Shown: positions 34,454-45,440 of the stretch, in pieces | Numbering within the stretch: the first letter of the stretch is position 1 | Layout of the letters: each line of letters starts with the position of its first letter | Assembly (NCBI RefSeq): GCF_963678635.1 | Contig: NC_087070.1 | Location: forward strand, 31,971,704-32,031,703 | Reading direction: 5' to 3' | DNA: 60,000 nt | DNA from: Symsagittifera roscoffensis | Taxonomy: Eukaryota; Xenacoelomorpha; Acoela; Convolutidae | The notes under the pieces: model-generated | What the model was told of the DNA's origin: nothing | The model's database searches: none | Seen by the model: the letters and a program-made list of their open reading frames with translations, nothing else | Program-made: the position numbers and the translations under genes

Positions 34454-34897
34454 ATGAAAAGATGGAAAAGATTTACACAAGAATTTTCAAAAATATTTGA
34501 CTCCGAAAGAAATAAACAACACCAAAGAGTTTTATGTAATGAAATCCGCAGATTACCAAATGAAACCATCAAACAATTAGCAGTACGTATCGAAACACTA
34601 GTTCGAAAAGCATATTCATTAAATACACATGACTACAAAAACACAAAAATGAAAGAAATTTTAATGATGACCTTAACACCTCAATTAAGAAAAATAGCAA
34701 TAAAAAAGAGAGCATCCCATCCTTCCTCAATTCGAGAGCCCGATCTAGATTTTCGAAAACTAGTAGACAAACTAGAGCAAGCGGAAATCACAATGAAACT
34801 TGAAGAAACAGAAAATCTAAAACTACAGTATGTTAATCGAATTGAAACACAGACTATTTCACAAAAACACCATATTTTAAACCAGCGTTCAATATAA
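34454..34897 (+). pseudogene. Element B Gag fragment, copy 3 fused to pre-RT
   Basis: About 132 Gag residues identical to copy 2, then at about 34849 the sequence switches to unrelated pre-RT text and soon stops. Everything between the C-terminal part of Gag and the pre-RT segment, including any macrodomain equivalent, is missing at this junction. Confidence 0.75.
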
Positions 34898-35962
34898 CAA
34901 ATTACACAAAAGAACAACAACAATTTTTAACGATGTTTAATTTTGAACACTCACAAATTACACAAATCGAATTTGACAAACTAGCAAAACAACTTAAAAC
35001 ATTCAACAGTCTACGCAACATCAAAATTTAACGTTGGGAAAATCAGTTCATCACTACATCTCCCGTTAAAACCTGACGCAGTTTTCAAAAAACAAAGAGC
35101 TAGTAAAGTACCAATTCATTTACACGACAAAGTAAATAGATTACTTGATATTTTAGAACAATACAAAATTATCTCACCAGTAAATAAAGAAGAACAACCA
35201 AAAGGTAACACATTTATTAACCCTGTTATCATTCTAGCAAAAGGAGAATCATTAAAAATAGTTTTAGACGCTAGATACCTCAATTCACTAATTGACGAAT
35301 CGAAATGCAATTGGCCTATTGAACCAATACAAGTTATCTTAACAAAAATAAACGGAGAATACTTTACAACCGCAGATATGAATAGTGCATACAATCAAAT
35401 GCCACTAGATGAACAATCACGACGTTTAACACAATTTGTTATTGGAAATCAACAATATGAATTCAACCGCCTATTCTATGGAATTTCCATAGGACCAGCA
35501 GCATTTTCAGCTTTTATGAGTAAAATTTTTAGACCACTAATACTCAAGAAAAACGCAATCACCTATTTGGATGATGTTTTTATGCAATCACAGACAAAAG
35601 AAGAAATGTTTACAGTTTTAGAGCACTATCATAAAATACTTCAGAACGAAAATCTGAAGGCCGACCCCGATAAATCACACTTCCTTTTAACACGAGTTAA
35701 ATTTTTAGGACAAAATATAGAAAGAAACACAATCACTCCAATAAAATCACGCATTGATGCTAATCAAAAACTTCAACCACCAACAAACAAAAAGAAAATC
35801 CAAGAATTCCTTGGAATGTTAAATTTCTTAAGCAAGTACGTTTATAAAATGCAATTATATTTAAGACCGTTCTATAATATCGTCAGACAACAAAATAATT
35901 TTGAATGGACCACTGAACATCAAACACGATTTGAAGAAATTAAAAAACTTTTAACTGATTAA
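34850..35962 (+). pseudogene. pol: Element B reverse transcriptase
   Basis: Pre-RT sequence (34850-35030, ending in a frame change) leads into RT: PIHLHDKVNRLL, FINPVIILAKGESLKIVLDA, FTTADMNSAYNQMPLDEQ, FYGISIGPAAFSAFM and the catalytic YLDD at about 35564-35575. The open part with a Met start is 35378-35962. It ends at a TAA after which homology continues in frame (ISNTIPDPN). RT copies the element RNA into DNA in cytoplasmic particles. Confidence 0.85.
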
Positions 35963-37072
35963 ATTTCAAACACAATTCCAGATCCAAATCAACCATTCTA
36001 TGCAATGTGCGATGCTTCAAATTTTGGCATCGGCGCAGCATTACTACAATCACATAGTGGTACAAATAAAAAGAACCTTATATCAGCAAATTCCCGATTA
36101 ATCACACAAGCAGAGCTACGACTCTCAACTCTAATGAGAGAATGTACAGCTATAATTTATACACTCACAGAATATGAATTTCTGACACTTGGATCAAAAC
36201 ATCCAACAATTCTATTCACAGATCATAAACCAATGATTTTTCTATTTACACAAAAGTCAAATCCCAATCACCGAGTTTATAGATTTTAATTAATTCTAAT
36301 GAAATTTCCAAACTTACAGATAGTTTGGACAGCAGGAAAGAATCTTGCATTACCAGATACATTAAGTCGAAATACACCACCTGAATTACTCACACGAAAA
36401 ACTACAGTTGAAATACCAAAAAATATAAAATTTTACCTTGCAAAAGACGAAACATCACCCCGAATAGAATGCAAATAAGCAGTAAAAACTGACATTGAAC
36501 AATCACAAATAAATAACCTACAACATTTCCCACTTTACTTAGATTGCCAAAATAATCACTACGAAGTTGATCTACTAGGAACCTCAACTTTCAAACCAAT
36601 TCCATACTCACAATGGATAAAAAATAGCACCCAACAAAAACGAATAAAACAACACTCGAATAAAAAAGATTTTTTTCCATTAATTGAAAAAGAAAATTTA
36701 ACTGATAAAATAAATTTATCAGGACCACAAACAAATGATTCAAAATACACAATAAATCCACTTTTTGACCTCCATGACCCACTTGACACAATTCCCCTAT
36801 CAAAATTAGAAACTGGAAATATTTTTCTCCCTCCAACAGATAAAATTATTTTTGAACTCTTAAAACAATATCAAAATCTTGACCCAGTAATTAGACAACT
36901 AAAATCATGGCACATATACAAAACTAAGCCCGTAAAAGCAGATACGACAATTTTAGGAAATAAGACACTCCTCCGATATTTCCGAAAATTTATTAATACA
37001 ACAATTAATGAAAACACAGACCTTCTAGAAAATTAATTAAATGATTCTACAGTTCCCTGTCTCCCTTTAAGT
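35963..37072 (+). pseudogene. pol: Element B RNase H and connection to integrase
   Basis: Same frame as RT. RNase H shows AMCDASNFGIGAAL, MRECTAIIYTLTEYEF and FTDHKPMIFLF, then in-frame TAA codons at about 36287, 36476 and 37033. Between them the text aligns with element C (TAGKNLALPDTLSRN against TPGSNLAFPDLLSRN). At 36287 element C has Gln, so this stop looks like a CAA-to-TAA change. Confidence 0.75.
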
Positions 37073-37826
37073 ATGATACTAATAGCTTTTAACATTTCAC
37101 ATACACAAAATACTAAAAGACACTCTGGATCAGAGAAAACATATTCAAACTTTACACAAAATTTTTATTTCCCAAATGCACCAATTTGGATAAAAGTATT
37201 ATGCAATGATTGTATAGTATGTCAGCTAAATAAACATTGTCCAAATCAAAAACAAATAGCACAAAAACAAGATTTTAAAGGACAAAGTTTATATTTTAAC
37301 CATCGTATTTCATTCGATACAAAAGGACTAATTTCACCATCCTCTGAATGAAAACTCCTACTTTATGGTAATTGTTGATGCATTTACACATTATGTAGCA
37401 CTCAACCCAGTACCACATTGTAATGCTTATTATGCTTACACAACACTTTATGAACACTGGATAGCTAAATTTGTATTACCCGAAATCTTAGTTACAGATA
37501 ATGGTACAGAATTCATAAATAATGAAATTATCACACTATGTCACTTATATAACATAAAACATAAACCACGTACATCTCATGCACCTTGGACAAACGGTTT
37601 AGTCGAAGGTATGAACCGTTCACTACAAGAATATCTTAGATGTATCATAAATGGAAATGATACAAGATACACAGAATGGTCAGCAGATGTAAAATTATTT
37701 CCCTTAGCATATAATTCACAAATTACGGCAACTTTAGGAATGTCACCATACGAAATGGTTTTTAATCAAAAGCCACGTAAACCAATTATGTTTACAGCAA
37801 ACTCTCATAAAAATGCACAAGGTTAA
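37073..37826 (+). pseudogene. pol: Element B integrase core
   Basis: The zinc-binding HHCC region (NISHTQNTKRHSG..CNDCIVCQL) is followed by the catalytic core: Asp in ISFDTKG, Asp in VTDNGTEF, Glu in GLVEGMNRSL, and SPYEMVFNQKP at the end. A frame change lies near 37350. The ORF stops at 37824-37826 and further pol text follows in another frame. Confidence 0.8.
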
Positions 37827-38062
37827 TGCCAACCAAATAAAGACTCAGTTTGTTATAACCTACCTTTACACACGCATGATGAAGATCATTTTCATCACCC
37901 ACAAATCCTTAAATTAGCCTCCGGCACACACCCCCGAATGGATTTTAAATAGAGATAAAAAACACAATGAAGTTTACCAAAGAGTAACAAAAAAATTGTT
38001 ACAAAGGCAAAATATTAACGAACAAATTAATTCACGCTTTACACCAGCCTCAGATTTAAAAA

Positions 38063-38599
38063 TTGGAACAATATGTCTTAATACCTATTTTTAATACACA
38101 AAAAAGAATTTCTAAAAAATTACAACCCCTTCGAAAAGGACCATACCAAATAATTGCCAAACCCATTGACGTAACATATAAAATCACCCATTCAAACCAA
38201 AAAGAAATTGTTCAACATCGGAACAATCTATTGCCTTACTACCCAAAAGAATACGCACTACGCGAATTAATTCAATTATATTCTTTCACAGGTTTAAAAG
38301 TTATTCAAAATCACCCACATACGGAAAAAGAAATAAATGAACAAAACGACATTCGCCATGGAAAACAAAATAAAAAACCAACTACAACTCAAAACATTAC
38401 AAAAAAGCTAGATCAAAAAATACCTCAAAAAGAAAAGAAAAATAGGAAAATGATACAAAAAATTTTACCACAAGAACAAGTCGAGAAATCAGAACATAGA
38501 GAGTCATCACGACTTAAAAATCAACCACGTAAAAACTACAAAACATTCATCCCACAATCTAAAATATTAAAGAAAGTTGAATTTCAAAAACAACTTTAG
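38063..38599 (+). CDS. pol: Element B integrase C-terminal GPY/F module and tail
   Basis: Contains LRKGPYQIIAKPIDVTYKI and HRNNLLPYYPKE, the GPY/F module typical of Ty3/gypsy integrases, then a Lys/Gln-rich tail ending at 38599. It is the continuation of the integrase after a short frame-broken stretch (37827-38062). Confidence 0.75.
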   Translation: MEQYVLIPIFNTQKRISKKLQPLRKGPYQIIAKPIDVTYKITHSNQKEIVQHRNNLLPYYPKEYALRELIQLYSFTGLKVIQNHPHTEKEINEQNDIRHGKQNKKPTTTQNITKKLDQKIPQKEKKNRKMIQKILPQEQVEKSEHRESSRLKNQPRKNYKTFIPQSKILKKVEFQKQL

Positions 38600-38602
38600 T
38601 TT

Positions 38603-39193
38603 CAAAATAAGTGATCTTTGCACCTCTGGATCATTCTGAACTTTCATTTTTCAAAATAACATGCTGACAAACATACAAAAATTCTAGTTCAGATTCAGCC
38701 AATAGGATTCACTTAAATCCGTCACCTTCAATATCTCTAACACCAACCTATTAGCCGAAAGATATTAAACTCCAGGCATATCTATAACTATAACTTTACA
38801 ACCTCCAGGTCAAAAATAAGCAACTCGCTAAAACTTGACAACTAAAATAAACACCACCATAGTATTACAACCCTCCCCTATCTAATAACGCAAAGATCAA
38901 CAATATTTTCCCAACTCAGACCTCAAAAACCCCCCAACCAAAAATGATAAATTAGCCTAAAGTAAAAAGACGACAGTATTAATTTAGCCTAAAGTACAAA
39001 AATCTCAAAAATACCTCAGATCACCTGACAAATAAAAATAAAGCAAAGAAGATCTCCCGAACACCATAAAATTAGCCCCCAACAACTTTTCACAAAACTC
39101 AACCCACTTGTCAAAAAATCAATAAATAACTCGACCACACTTGAAAATCGCCCCAAACAACAAAAAATATTCGACCAAGAAATCATTTCTTAA
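38603..39193 (+). other. Element B pol-to-accessory spacer
   Basis: About 590 bp with no ORF on either strand. TTAGCCTAAAGTA occurs twice (about 38953 and 38992). A/C-rich like the rest of the element. Confidence 0.5.
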
Positions 39194-39433
39194 ATGCTCT
39201 TCTCTCGATCAGTCAATATCTTTAAAAATACAATTTTCAACATTTTCATAAACTTTTTCACAATACTTAAACCTTTATTCATATTTTTCTTTGATACCTT
39301 TGAAGCTTTTATAATATTTTTAATCATTTTTTGCAACATTTTTTTAATTTTCTACTCCCTATTTGAAATATATCTCCAACTTTCCCAAATCATTGACAAT
39401 ATTCACAGGTACGATAACCCAAAATTTATTTAA
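39194..39433 (+). CDS. Element B small hydrophobic ORF 1 (79 aa)
   Basis: Almost entirely Phe/Ile/Leu-rich, with one or two possible membrane helices (FFTILKPLFIFFFDTFEAFI, FLIIFCNIFLIFYSLFEIYL). It ends TAA directly followed by the next ATG. T-rich DNA gives hydrophobic ORFs by chance, but this local T-richness contrasts with the A-rich element around it and the tight spacing supports coding. Confidence 0.4.
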   Translation: MLFSRSVNIFKNTIFNIFINFFTILKPLFIFFFDTFEAFIIFLIIFCNIFLIFYSLFEIYLQLSQIIDNIHRYDNPKFI

Positions 39434-39622
39434 ATGATACGAACAGTTTTTAGTAGAACAGATATTTTTTTACTATTTGTAATTTTTATAACATTTTTAT
39501 CATCCCTAATATTGACAATGTGCAAATGTATAAAAAAGGCAATAATCACATTCGCCTTAGCAACAATTCTTTTAATTCTTTTCCTTGAAGAAAACTACAA
39601 TAAACATAAATTTTTTCACTAG
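39434..39622 (+). CDS. Element B small hydrophobic ORF 2 (62 aa)
   Basis: Starts immediately after the stop of ORF 1 (TAAATG). Two candidate membrane helices (IFLLFVIFITFLSSLILTM and AIITFALATILLILFL) are separated by a short Cys/Lys loop (CKCIKK). No family recognised. A small viroporin-like or assembly protein is conceivable but unproven. Confidence 0.4.
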   Translation: MIRTVFSRTDIFLLFVIFITFLSSLILTMCKCIKKAIITFALATILLILFLEENYNKHKFFH

Positions 39623-39657
39623 GAAAAATCAATCAGAATACTTTCAAAAATTGCTAA

Positions 39658-40764
39658 TCAACAATCACACAATCAATCTTCACCGACATCATCCCAAGAA
39701 AACCCGACAATACCTACAACTACCCAAAACCCCAAAGATCAACACGAATTTCTTTCCAAGATAACCCATACACTTTTGAAGAACGACACGCTCGCTTATC
39801 CGAACCATTAGAACCAGTTCAACGACAAGCACCCCTAAGTGAACCAACATATAACTTGTACCCAACATTACCACAAGAATCAAGTAGAATATAAAACATT
39901 AGTTGAAACCAAAATACATTTGAAATAAATAGACAAATTCTGCATCCACGACGAAATGGAAATTTTCAAACCCCCCGAGTTCATTTTGATATACCCCAAT
40001 CCCCATCACAAATTACTCCAGAAAACCTAAATAGCACATTACCAGAAACCCCTACACTTCGTTCACAACGTAGCACCTCAAGTATACCCTCAGATTACTT
40101 AGGTTCAACACCAACATCTGAACAAATACGTGACAATCCCTTTAACCCCCCCAATCAAACATCACGACTACCATATTGGACAACACACTCATTCACACAA
40201 GGTGAACCAAATTTAATAAATGACCCAATAGATATTTCTACGGATACAACAACATCATCATCACTACCAGAAACATTATCACTACCATCAACACCATCAA
40301 TAAGCCAGATTTCACCGACGCCTTTCCACCTAAATTTTCCAAATAACCTCGACGCTAGATATCGAAAACAATCATCAGCAAATGTCCTTTTAAGATTAGA
40401 TTGGAACACGTTCACAGCACCCCCACCATTATTTGGACAACATACAGAAAGTAACCGACTCCACAATTGGGCACTCCATAGACTACAATATAGACAAGAC
40501 ATCCATGAAGACATTCGTGACCATAACATCCAAATACTCCAACAAAATAGTCTCCAATTAAAATTCGAAATCACGATTAAACTGAACAACATTGTTCAAC
40601 ATCCTTACCCATTAAACCCACCCAATATAACAGCTCAATCGCTACCACCACCATTTATAACAACTGAAGTAATGTATAAGTACGACAGATATATCAAAAA
40701 GAGAATTGGTTACATCACACTTTATAACCCATACTCAGGATTATCATACACATGTATATTATAA
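39658..40764 (+). pseudogene. Element B accessory ORF overlapping env start
   Basis: One frame is open from 39658 except for TAA at 39892 and TGA at 39904, and then for 285 codons to 40764. No Met occurs until near the end. The N-terminal part is Ser/Pro/Thr-rich (SQITPENLNSTLPETPTLRS); the C-terminal part is more folded-looking (LHNWALHRLQYRQDIHEDIR). Its last codons overlap the env ATG (40752) in another frame. It may be the end of pol or a spliced accessory gene. Confidence 0.45.
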
Positions 40765-42744
40765 AAAAATTGATTTTTCTATAAATCTTTTTTTCAATAT
40801 TTTCCGATCAAAACACAAATCCTTCTCCCTGCACAGGACCCCAGGACTTATTAGTAACACACTACGATTTTGAAGAAAATGAACAAAAAACACTACACAA
40901 ATATGCAATAAATCAAGTATCACAATGCGAAACAGAACCACAAGCTATAGAAACTACAAATGTAATAGCGGCACTGTATTCAAAAGCCCGAGCAACTACA
41001 GTCGCAGGATATAAATTTACAGCAACATTTTCCGAAAAGAAAGTACATTGTTCACAAGTTTCAAACGGAAATAAAAACCGACTTGACCACGAATCATTCT
41101 ACCAAAGTAATATAGAACGACTTCTACATCTAAATCCCGATGATTGTAAAAACGAGCTACTCAGACTAAATATCACAAGAAAAAAAAACACCGACAGAAA
41201 ACTAGTATATTTTCAAGTCTTTGCCGATTCTGTACATCAAGCAGAACTTGAAAGATATCAAGGACATATAAAACTACATGAAAAATACCCATACAACGGC
41301 GCACTCGGAAGATTAACTTATGACATACACGATAAGCACTGGATACCACACATTGGAATAAATAATCCATCAAACTGCAAAGCAGACACAAAAAATAAAG
41401 GATATCAAGAAATAATGTTTTTCGATTGGAAAATACAACTCGAAAAAATACAACTCACACGAGATTTATCCGACAACACAATGATCTATCAAGGAATTAG
41501 ATTACCTTGTAAAATCGATCAAGGATATTGTGATCCTACAACACGGACACAAGCAACAATTGTTTGGTTTCCCGAAAATACATGCACAACATTTCAAGTA
41601 GCAAAAATACACGCTCGAATGATAAAATTTCACAAAAAATATTTTATACAATCAATTCCATATGAACAAGTCCATCCATCACGAAAACAAAGTACTGATT
41701 TCTGAAATATCAATAATATAGAAAATAAATTAACACGTTTCCAAATATATCAAGAAACAGAAATCGCATGCAAATACAGGAACCCATTTTACAAAACACA
41801 ATATTCTGAATTACTAGTCGAATACGAAAAAGGTTTTGACATGACCACTGGAAAAATAAAATTTGACCCTTATGCCACAGGTCACCCTCTAAACGAAGGA
41901 ACATCATATATACCAGTTAACTTTCAAAAAAGCAATGGTCAACCTGGTGGCAAACTAAAGCCACATGACACTAGAAGTACACGTTTACAAGAACTATCAC
42001 TAATGAATAACACTTGTTTTGGTAATATCCACTATGATATCCACTTAGATATGAAGTTGGACTACACCATTAATCGAATTTTTCAAGAAATGTCACTCTC
42101 CGAATTAGAAACACTTCACCAACTATGCGAATTAGAAAGAACACAAATCCTACAATCACTCGCACTAGCAGTATTAAAAATACCCTACGCAGGATATTTA
42201 TTATCAGGAAATAGATCAAATTTTCTAGACTACGAAGGAAACCTTTTATGGTTTTATACTTGTACCAAAAAAGTATCACCACTATATGTTTTTGAAGATA
42301 AACGCTGCTATAAAAGAATCCTTATTTTTTTAATAAAAATAAGGTACATTTTGTTGACACACTTTCACGACGAACATATTTTTGGGATACCGCAGACCCA
42401 TGTGGATCAGAAAATAGCCACAATGTAGTACAATTGAACCCTGATGAAGATAATTATTATCTTCTTACTACATACCCTACGTTAATGCAATCACTCAAAA
42501 AATTTTCACCCGAAAGCATCAGAGCTATTGCTCGTAATCCAAACATTGATTTACAATCAATTGGAATATATTCAAAATCAGATATCCAACACCAAATTTG
42601 AATACAACAATTCCAAGAATTATTAACACAAATGGACACCATACAAAGACAATCAATTGATCAAAATTTACGAAAACTTGCCGAAACCGCAGGATTTGCA
42701 GATATTTATACACAAGATTATAGCGGATATTTTAAAGACATTAA

Positions 42745-42825
<81 letters not shown>

Positions 42826-43246
42826 AAACGGTGAAAAATACAGACCACAAGATTTTTCAATTATAAATTTTTTTAGCTTTGTTACCCTAAAAAAATGAAA
42901 TTCTCGATTTTCTAGGATGGCCCTATTACATCTTAGAAAAATTAACTATCCTATACGCAATGTTTAACTTTATAGAATTTCTTTTTTCACTTTTAAAAGG
43001 AATCTATAACACATGCGCTATACACACACAAGTAAATAGACAAGCAAGTGTAGCACGCATACTATTTGCAGGATTTTTTGGAATTTTTTCTTCATCAATA
43101 AACAAAATACTTCTAGACGCACAAATATAAGAATACAATACAAAAATAGCGACAAGACAGAACACGTACGACGAAGAACATAATAACATAGAAGTAACAC
43201 CTACCGCACCACAGTTACCACCCCTACCACATAACCATCCATTATC
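40752..43246 (+). pseudogene. env: Element B envelope-like glycoprotein, broken and gap-truncated
   Basis: The frame starts at ATG 40752 with a hydrophobic leader interrupted by TAA (40782-40784), runs to TGA 41703-41705, resumes in the same frame to about 42310, then shifts by an indel in a T-rich run. A further in-frame TGA lies near 42599. A TA microsatellite interrupts the region between the two subunit-like halves. The segment before the gap (about 42915-43130) is a hydrophobic membrane part, ILEKLTILYAMFNFIEFL. Homology to element C env is clear at CELERTQILQSL/CELERSSILNTL and in the membrane part. Env would allow particle budding or cell entry in related infectious elements; this copy cannot make an intact product. 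Confidence 0.7.
42749..42822. repeat. (TA)n microsatellite
   Basis: About 37 uninterrupted TA units inside the env frame of element B. The Tyr-Ile run it encodes is a repeat artefact. Length is likely variable between individuals. Confidence 0.95.
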
Positions 43247-43446
43247 NNNNNNNNNNNNNNNNNNNNNNNNNNNNNNNNNNNNNNNNNNNNNNNNNNNNNN
43301 NNNNNNNNNNNNNNNNNNNNNNNNNNNNNNNNNNNNNNNNNNNNNNNNNNNNNNNNNNNNNNNNNNNNNNNNNNNNNNNNNNNNNNNNNNNNNNNNNNNN
43401 NNNNNNNNNNNNNNNNNNNNNNNNNNNNNNNNNNNNNNNNNNNNNN
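43247..43446. other. Assembly gap (200 N)
   Basis: Exactly 200 N, a conventional placeholder, so the true length is unknown. It hides the end of element B env, its 3' LTR, and the outer edge of element C's 3' LTR. Confidence 0.98.
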
Positions 43447-43997
43447 CACGTCGGACAAAACGCTTGCTAGGAATAAAGGGTCCTTTCTACTTTCTATCTT
43501 AGAAAGTAAATCTAAAATTCGCTGAGAAATATTTATTATAAAAGAAGTTAGTATGAATTTACAGCAAGTTGCCTTTTGATTCAATATTTATTTTTTACGG
43601 TGAGATTGGAGATATTTTTCTCTGAGATTGAATATTATTTTAGAGAAGGGTTGGGGTGGTTGAGGAGAGTGGTGGTGGTGGTAGAAGAGAAGTTGTTGGA
43701 ATGAATTCCCGTAGTTTTGAGCTTCTATTTATACTCAATTAGGGAAATCACGCCACTTTCGTATCAAATGAGAAGTTTCTTTTAACTTCGTATTCTTTAT
43801 TCGTACATTCGTATTTTACGAGAAGAAGGTTTCGTATGCTCGTACTTTACGAGAGGAATCGTCATTATTCGTATTGAATGAGAATAGTCGTTTCAATTCT
43901 CATGCTTAAAACGTTATACGAATTATTCCAATAGCATTTCCCTTCCTTTTGCAAGGGAATAAAAACATATTTCTTTGGTGGTGGCGGCGGCGTCACA
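43447..43997 (-). repeat. Element C 3' LTR (outer edge in gap)
   Basis: Starts at the gap with CACGTCGGACAAAACGC, as at 56472, and runs to GTCACA at 43997. It has an extra block (GGAGATATTTTTCTCTGAGAT) relative to the other LTR, apparently a local duplication, and GGCGGCGG expansion at the end. CGTATTTTACGAGAAGAAGG-type motifs recur within it. Confidence 0.9.
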
Positions 43998-44141
43998 TTT
44001 TGTGAACGCAATAAAATAATTCATGTTTCTGTTTCTATTTGAAATCAGAACATATCCATCCTCCTATTTGGAGAAGGAAAAAAACTAAAACTTTCATTTT
44101 TATTACTTCCACTTGAATAGTGGGGTAATTGTTGATCGATC

Positions 44142-44272
44142 GAAGCTTTTTCTTTCAATCTCATAAAGTTTTGTTGGTATTACGGGTAGCAGATGTTTTT
44201 GAACAAAAGCTTTTTCTTTCAATCTCATAAAGTGGTTAGTAGTTTATTGGTATTACAGGTAGCAGATGTTTT
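44142..44272. repeat. Direct repeat, about 65-bp unit, near element C 3' end
   Basis: AAGCTTTTTCTTTCAATCTC then ATAAAGT..TTGGTATTAC[GA]GGTAGCAGATGTTTT occurs at about 44143 and 44208. The rest of 43998-44638 has no ORF. Confidence 0.8.
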
Positions 44273-44638
44273 AATCAACTGATACTTTGAGTCAGGCTTG
44301 AATAAATATAAATACATCAGTTACATTTATAAATCAAATAGAGTTTACACAACCAAGGGATTTAACTATAAAGTTAAATACATCAAAATTATTTGTTTCT
44401 CAAAAGTTTGAAGGTTAGTTTTATTCCTTAAACATTCTTTTTCCGAAGTCTCCTTTTCTTCCTGAAGTATGTGAAGTCTGTCCAAACGCGTAATAAGGGG
44501 AGGACTGGTTCATACAAAGGGGGTATTTTTTGTGTTTTTTGTTTTTATAAAAGTCAAAATTGTTGAAAGGAATTAATAGCTATACTACATAGCTATATAA
44601 AGCGAAAGAATAAATGTTTAAATAAAAGGATAAATTTC

Positions 44639-45396
44639 TTACAATTTTCCTTCCAACCGGGCTATAAGTTGTTGATTTTTTGTTTTTAAATTGTGGATAT
44701 GCTTTTTCAGCTCCCGGATTTGGTGCGTTTCATGTATATGACTGCGCTGAATTTGCTCAGTATAGTCATCTAACTGGGGGGTTTGTAATTTTGCTGTCAG
44801 ATATTTTGCTGGGACATAAATTTTTTGATATTCAAGAAGGGAATTATTTATGGAATACATTTTTTTTATATGGTGAAGGCTTCTAATTTAAAACGATTGA
44901 TTAATGGATTCAAAGCATATTTGAGATCCATATCGAAGCCAGGATTGCTTTTAGAATTAATGTATCGTTCCCTTTCTAACTGAATATGTAATTTAGTGTT
45001 TAATTCAGTGGGGTGCAAGGGCTGTCGCCTAATGGTCATTGGACAATGAGAAGTTGATACCGGCGTATTTGCCGTGAGTATCTTATATGATCTTACAATC
45101 TGGGTCCGTTTTTTAATTTTAGAATTCGAGGGAACCAGGGGTATTTTAAAATCAGGGGGTGAAATTTTTAGGGGTGGTGGCTGTGATGCTGTAGTTATCG
45201 GGACAGCTGAACTGGTTTGAAGTAGTGGCTCAACGAAGGATCGTGTTGAGGTCGGCTTTGCAGTGGGTGTTGTAGTAGTAGAAACAGTTGGTTGTTGAGT
45301 GAGTGCTGAAATCTGCGAGTCCAGTGGATCGGTTGGTGGCAGAAGTGAGAGGAGATCCTCGAAATCTCTCAAGTCGTCATCAAGTGTTGCGTCCAT
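44639..45396 (-). pseudogene. Element C accessory ORF downstream of env
   Basis: A 176-residue ORF (45396-44866) starts MDATLDDDLRDFEDLLSLLP, then a Ser/Thr/Pro-rich centre and a helical end. Immediately after its stop (ATATAA then a run of A) a second ORF in another frame (44860-44639) encodes a likely coiled coil (IRELKKHIHNLKTKNQQLIA). The two may be one protein split by an indel in the A run. No family recognised. Element B has a Ser/Pro-rich ORF before env instead. Confidence 0.5.
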
Positions 45397-45440
45397 AGTT
45401 GAATCAGTTGGTATATCCTAGAACAGTAGAATTTTTTTTA

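Larger units (their letters stand above)
29470..34849 (+). repeat. Tandem duplication of gag-pro, period 2,497 bp, 2.15 copies
   Basis: Units 29470-31966, 31967-34463 and a partial 34464-34849 repeat with an exact 2,497-bp offset. Copy 1 differs from copies 2 and 3 at several codons at its left end (for example KMFDSEKN against KIFDSERN) but is identical to copy 2 over the protease. The junction at 31966 shares TGGAAAAGATTT with the unit start. The third copy leaves gag after ..NRIET and enters pre-RT sequence. Confidence 0.9.
25494..43246 (+). mobile_element. Element B: large env-bearing Ty3/gypsy retrotransposon (3' end in gap)
   Basis: Order on the plus strand: LTR, primer-binding site, extra ORFs, gag with zinc knuckle, protease, a duplicated gag-pro block, RT, RNase H, integrase with GPY/F module, two small hydrophobic ORFs, an accessory ORF and an envelope gene, ending at the N gap. 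The 3' LTR is not visible. The coding strand is visibly A-rich and G-poor. Several in-frame stops and frameshifts break the reading frames. Even after discounting the 2 x 2,497-bp duplication the element is about 12.8 kb, large for this superfamily. Relatedness to element C is shown by RT, integrase, env and primer-binding site. Confidence 0.8.

Noticed and set aside
35960-37035. Reassigned genetic code (TAA as Gln)
   Set aside because: TGA also occurs as an apparent sense position, the receptor gene uses ordinary codons, and animals use the standard nuclear code; mutation is simpler.
42632-42898. ORF with a long Tyr-Ile run
   Set aside because: The run is the (TA)n microsatellite; the flanks belong to the broken env frame.
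43201-43584. ORF spanning the N gap
   Set aside because: Most of it is unknown sequence; no coding claim is possible.
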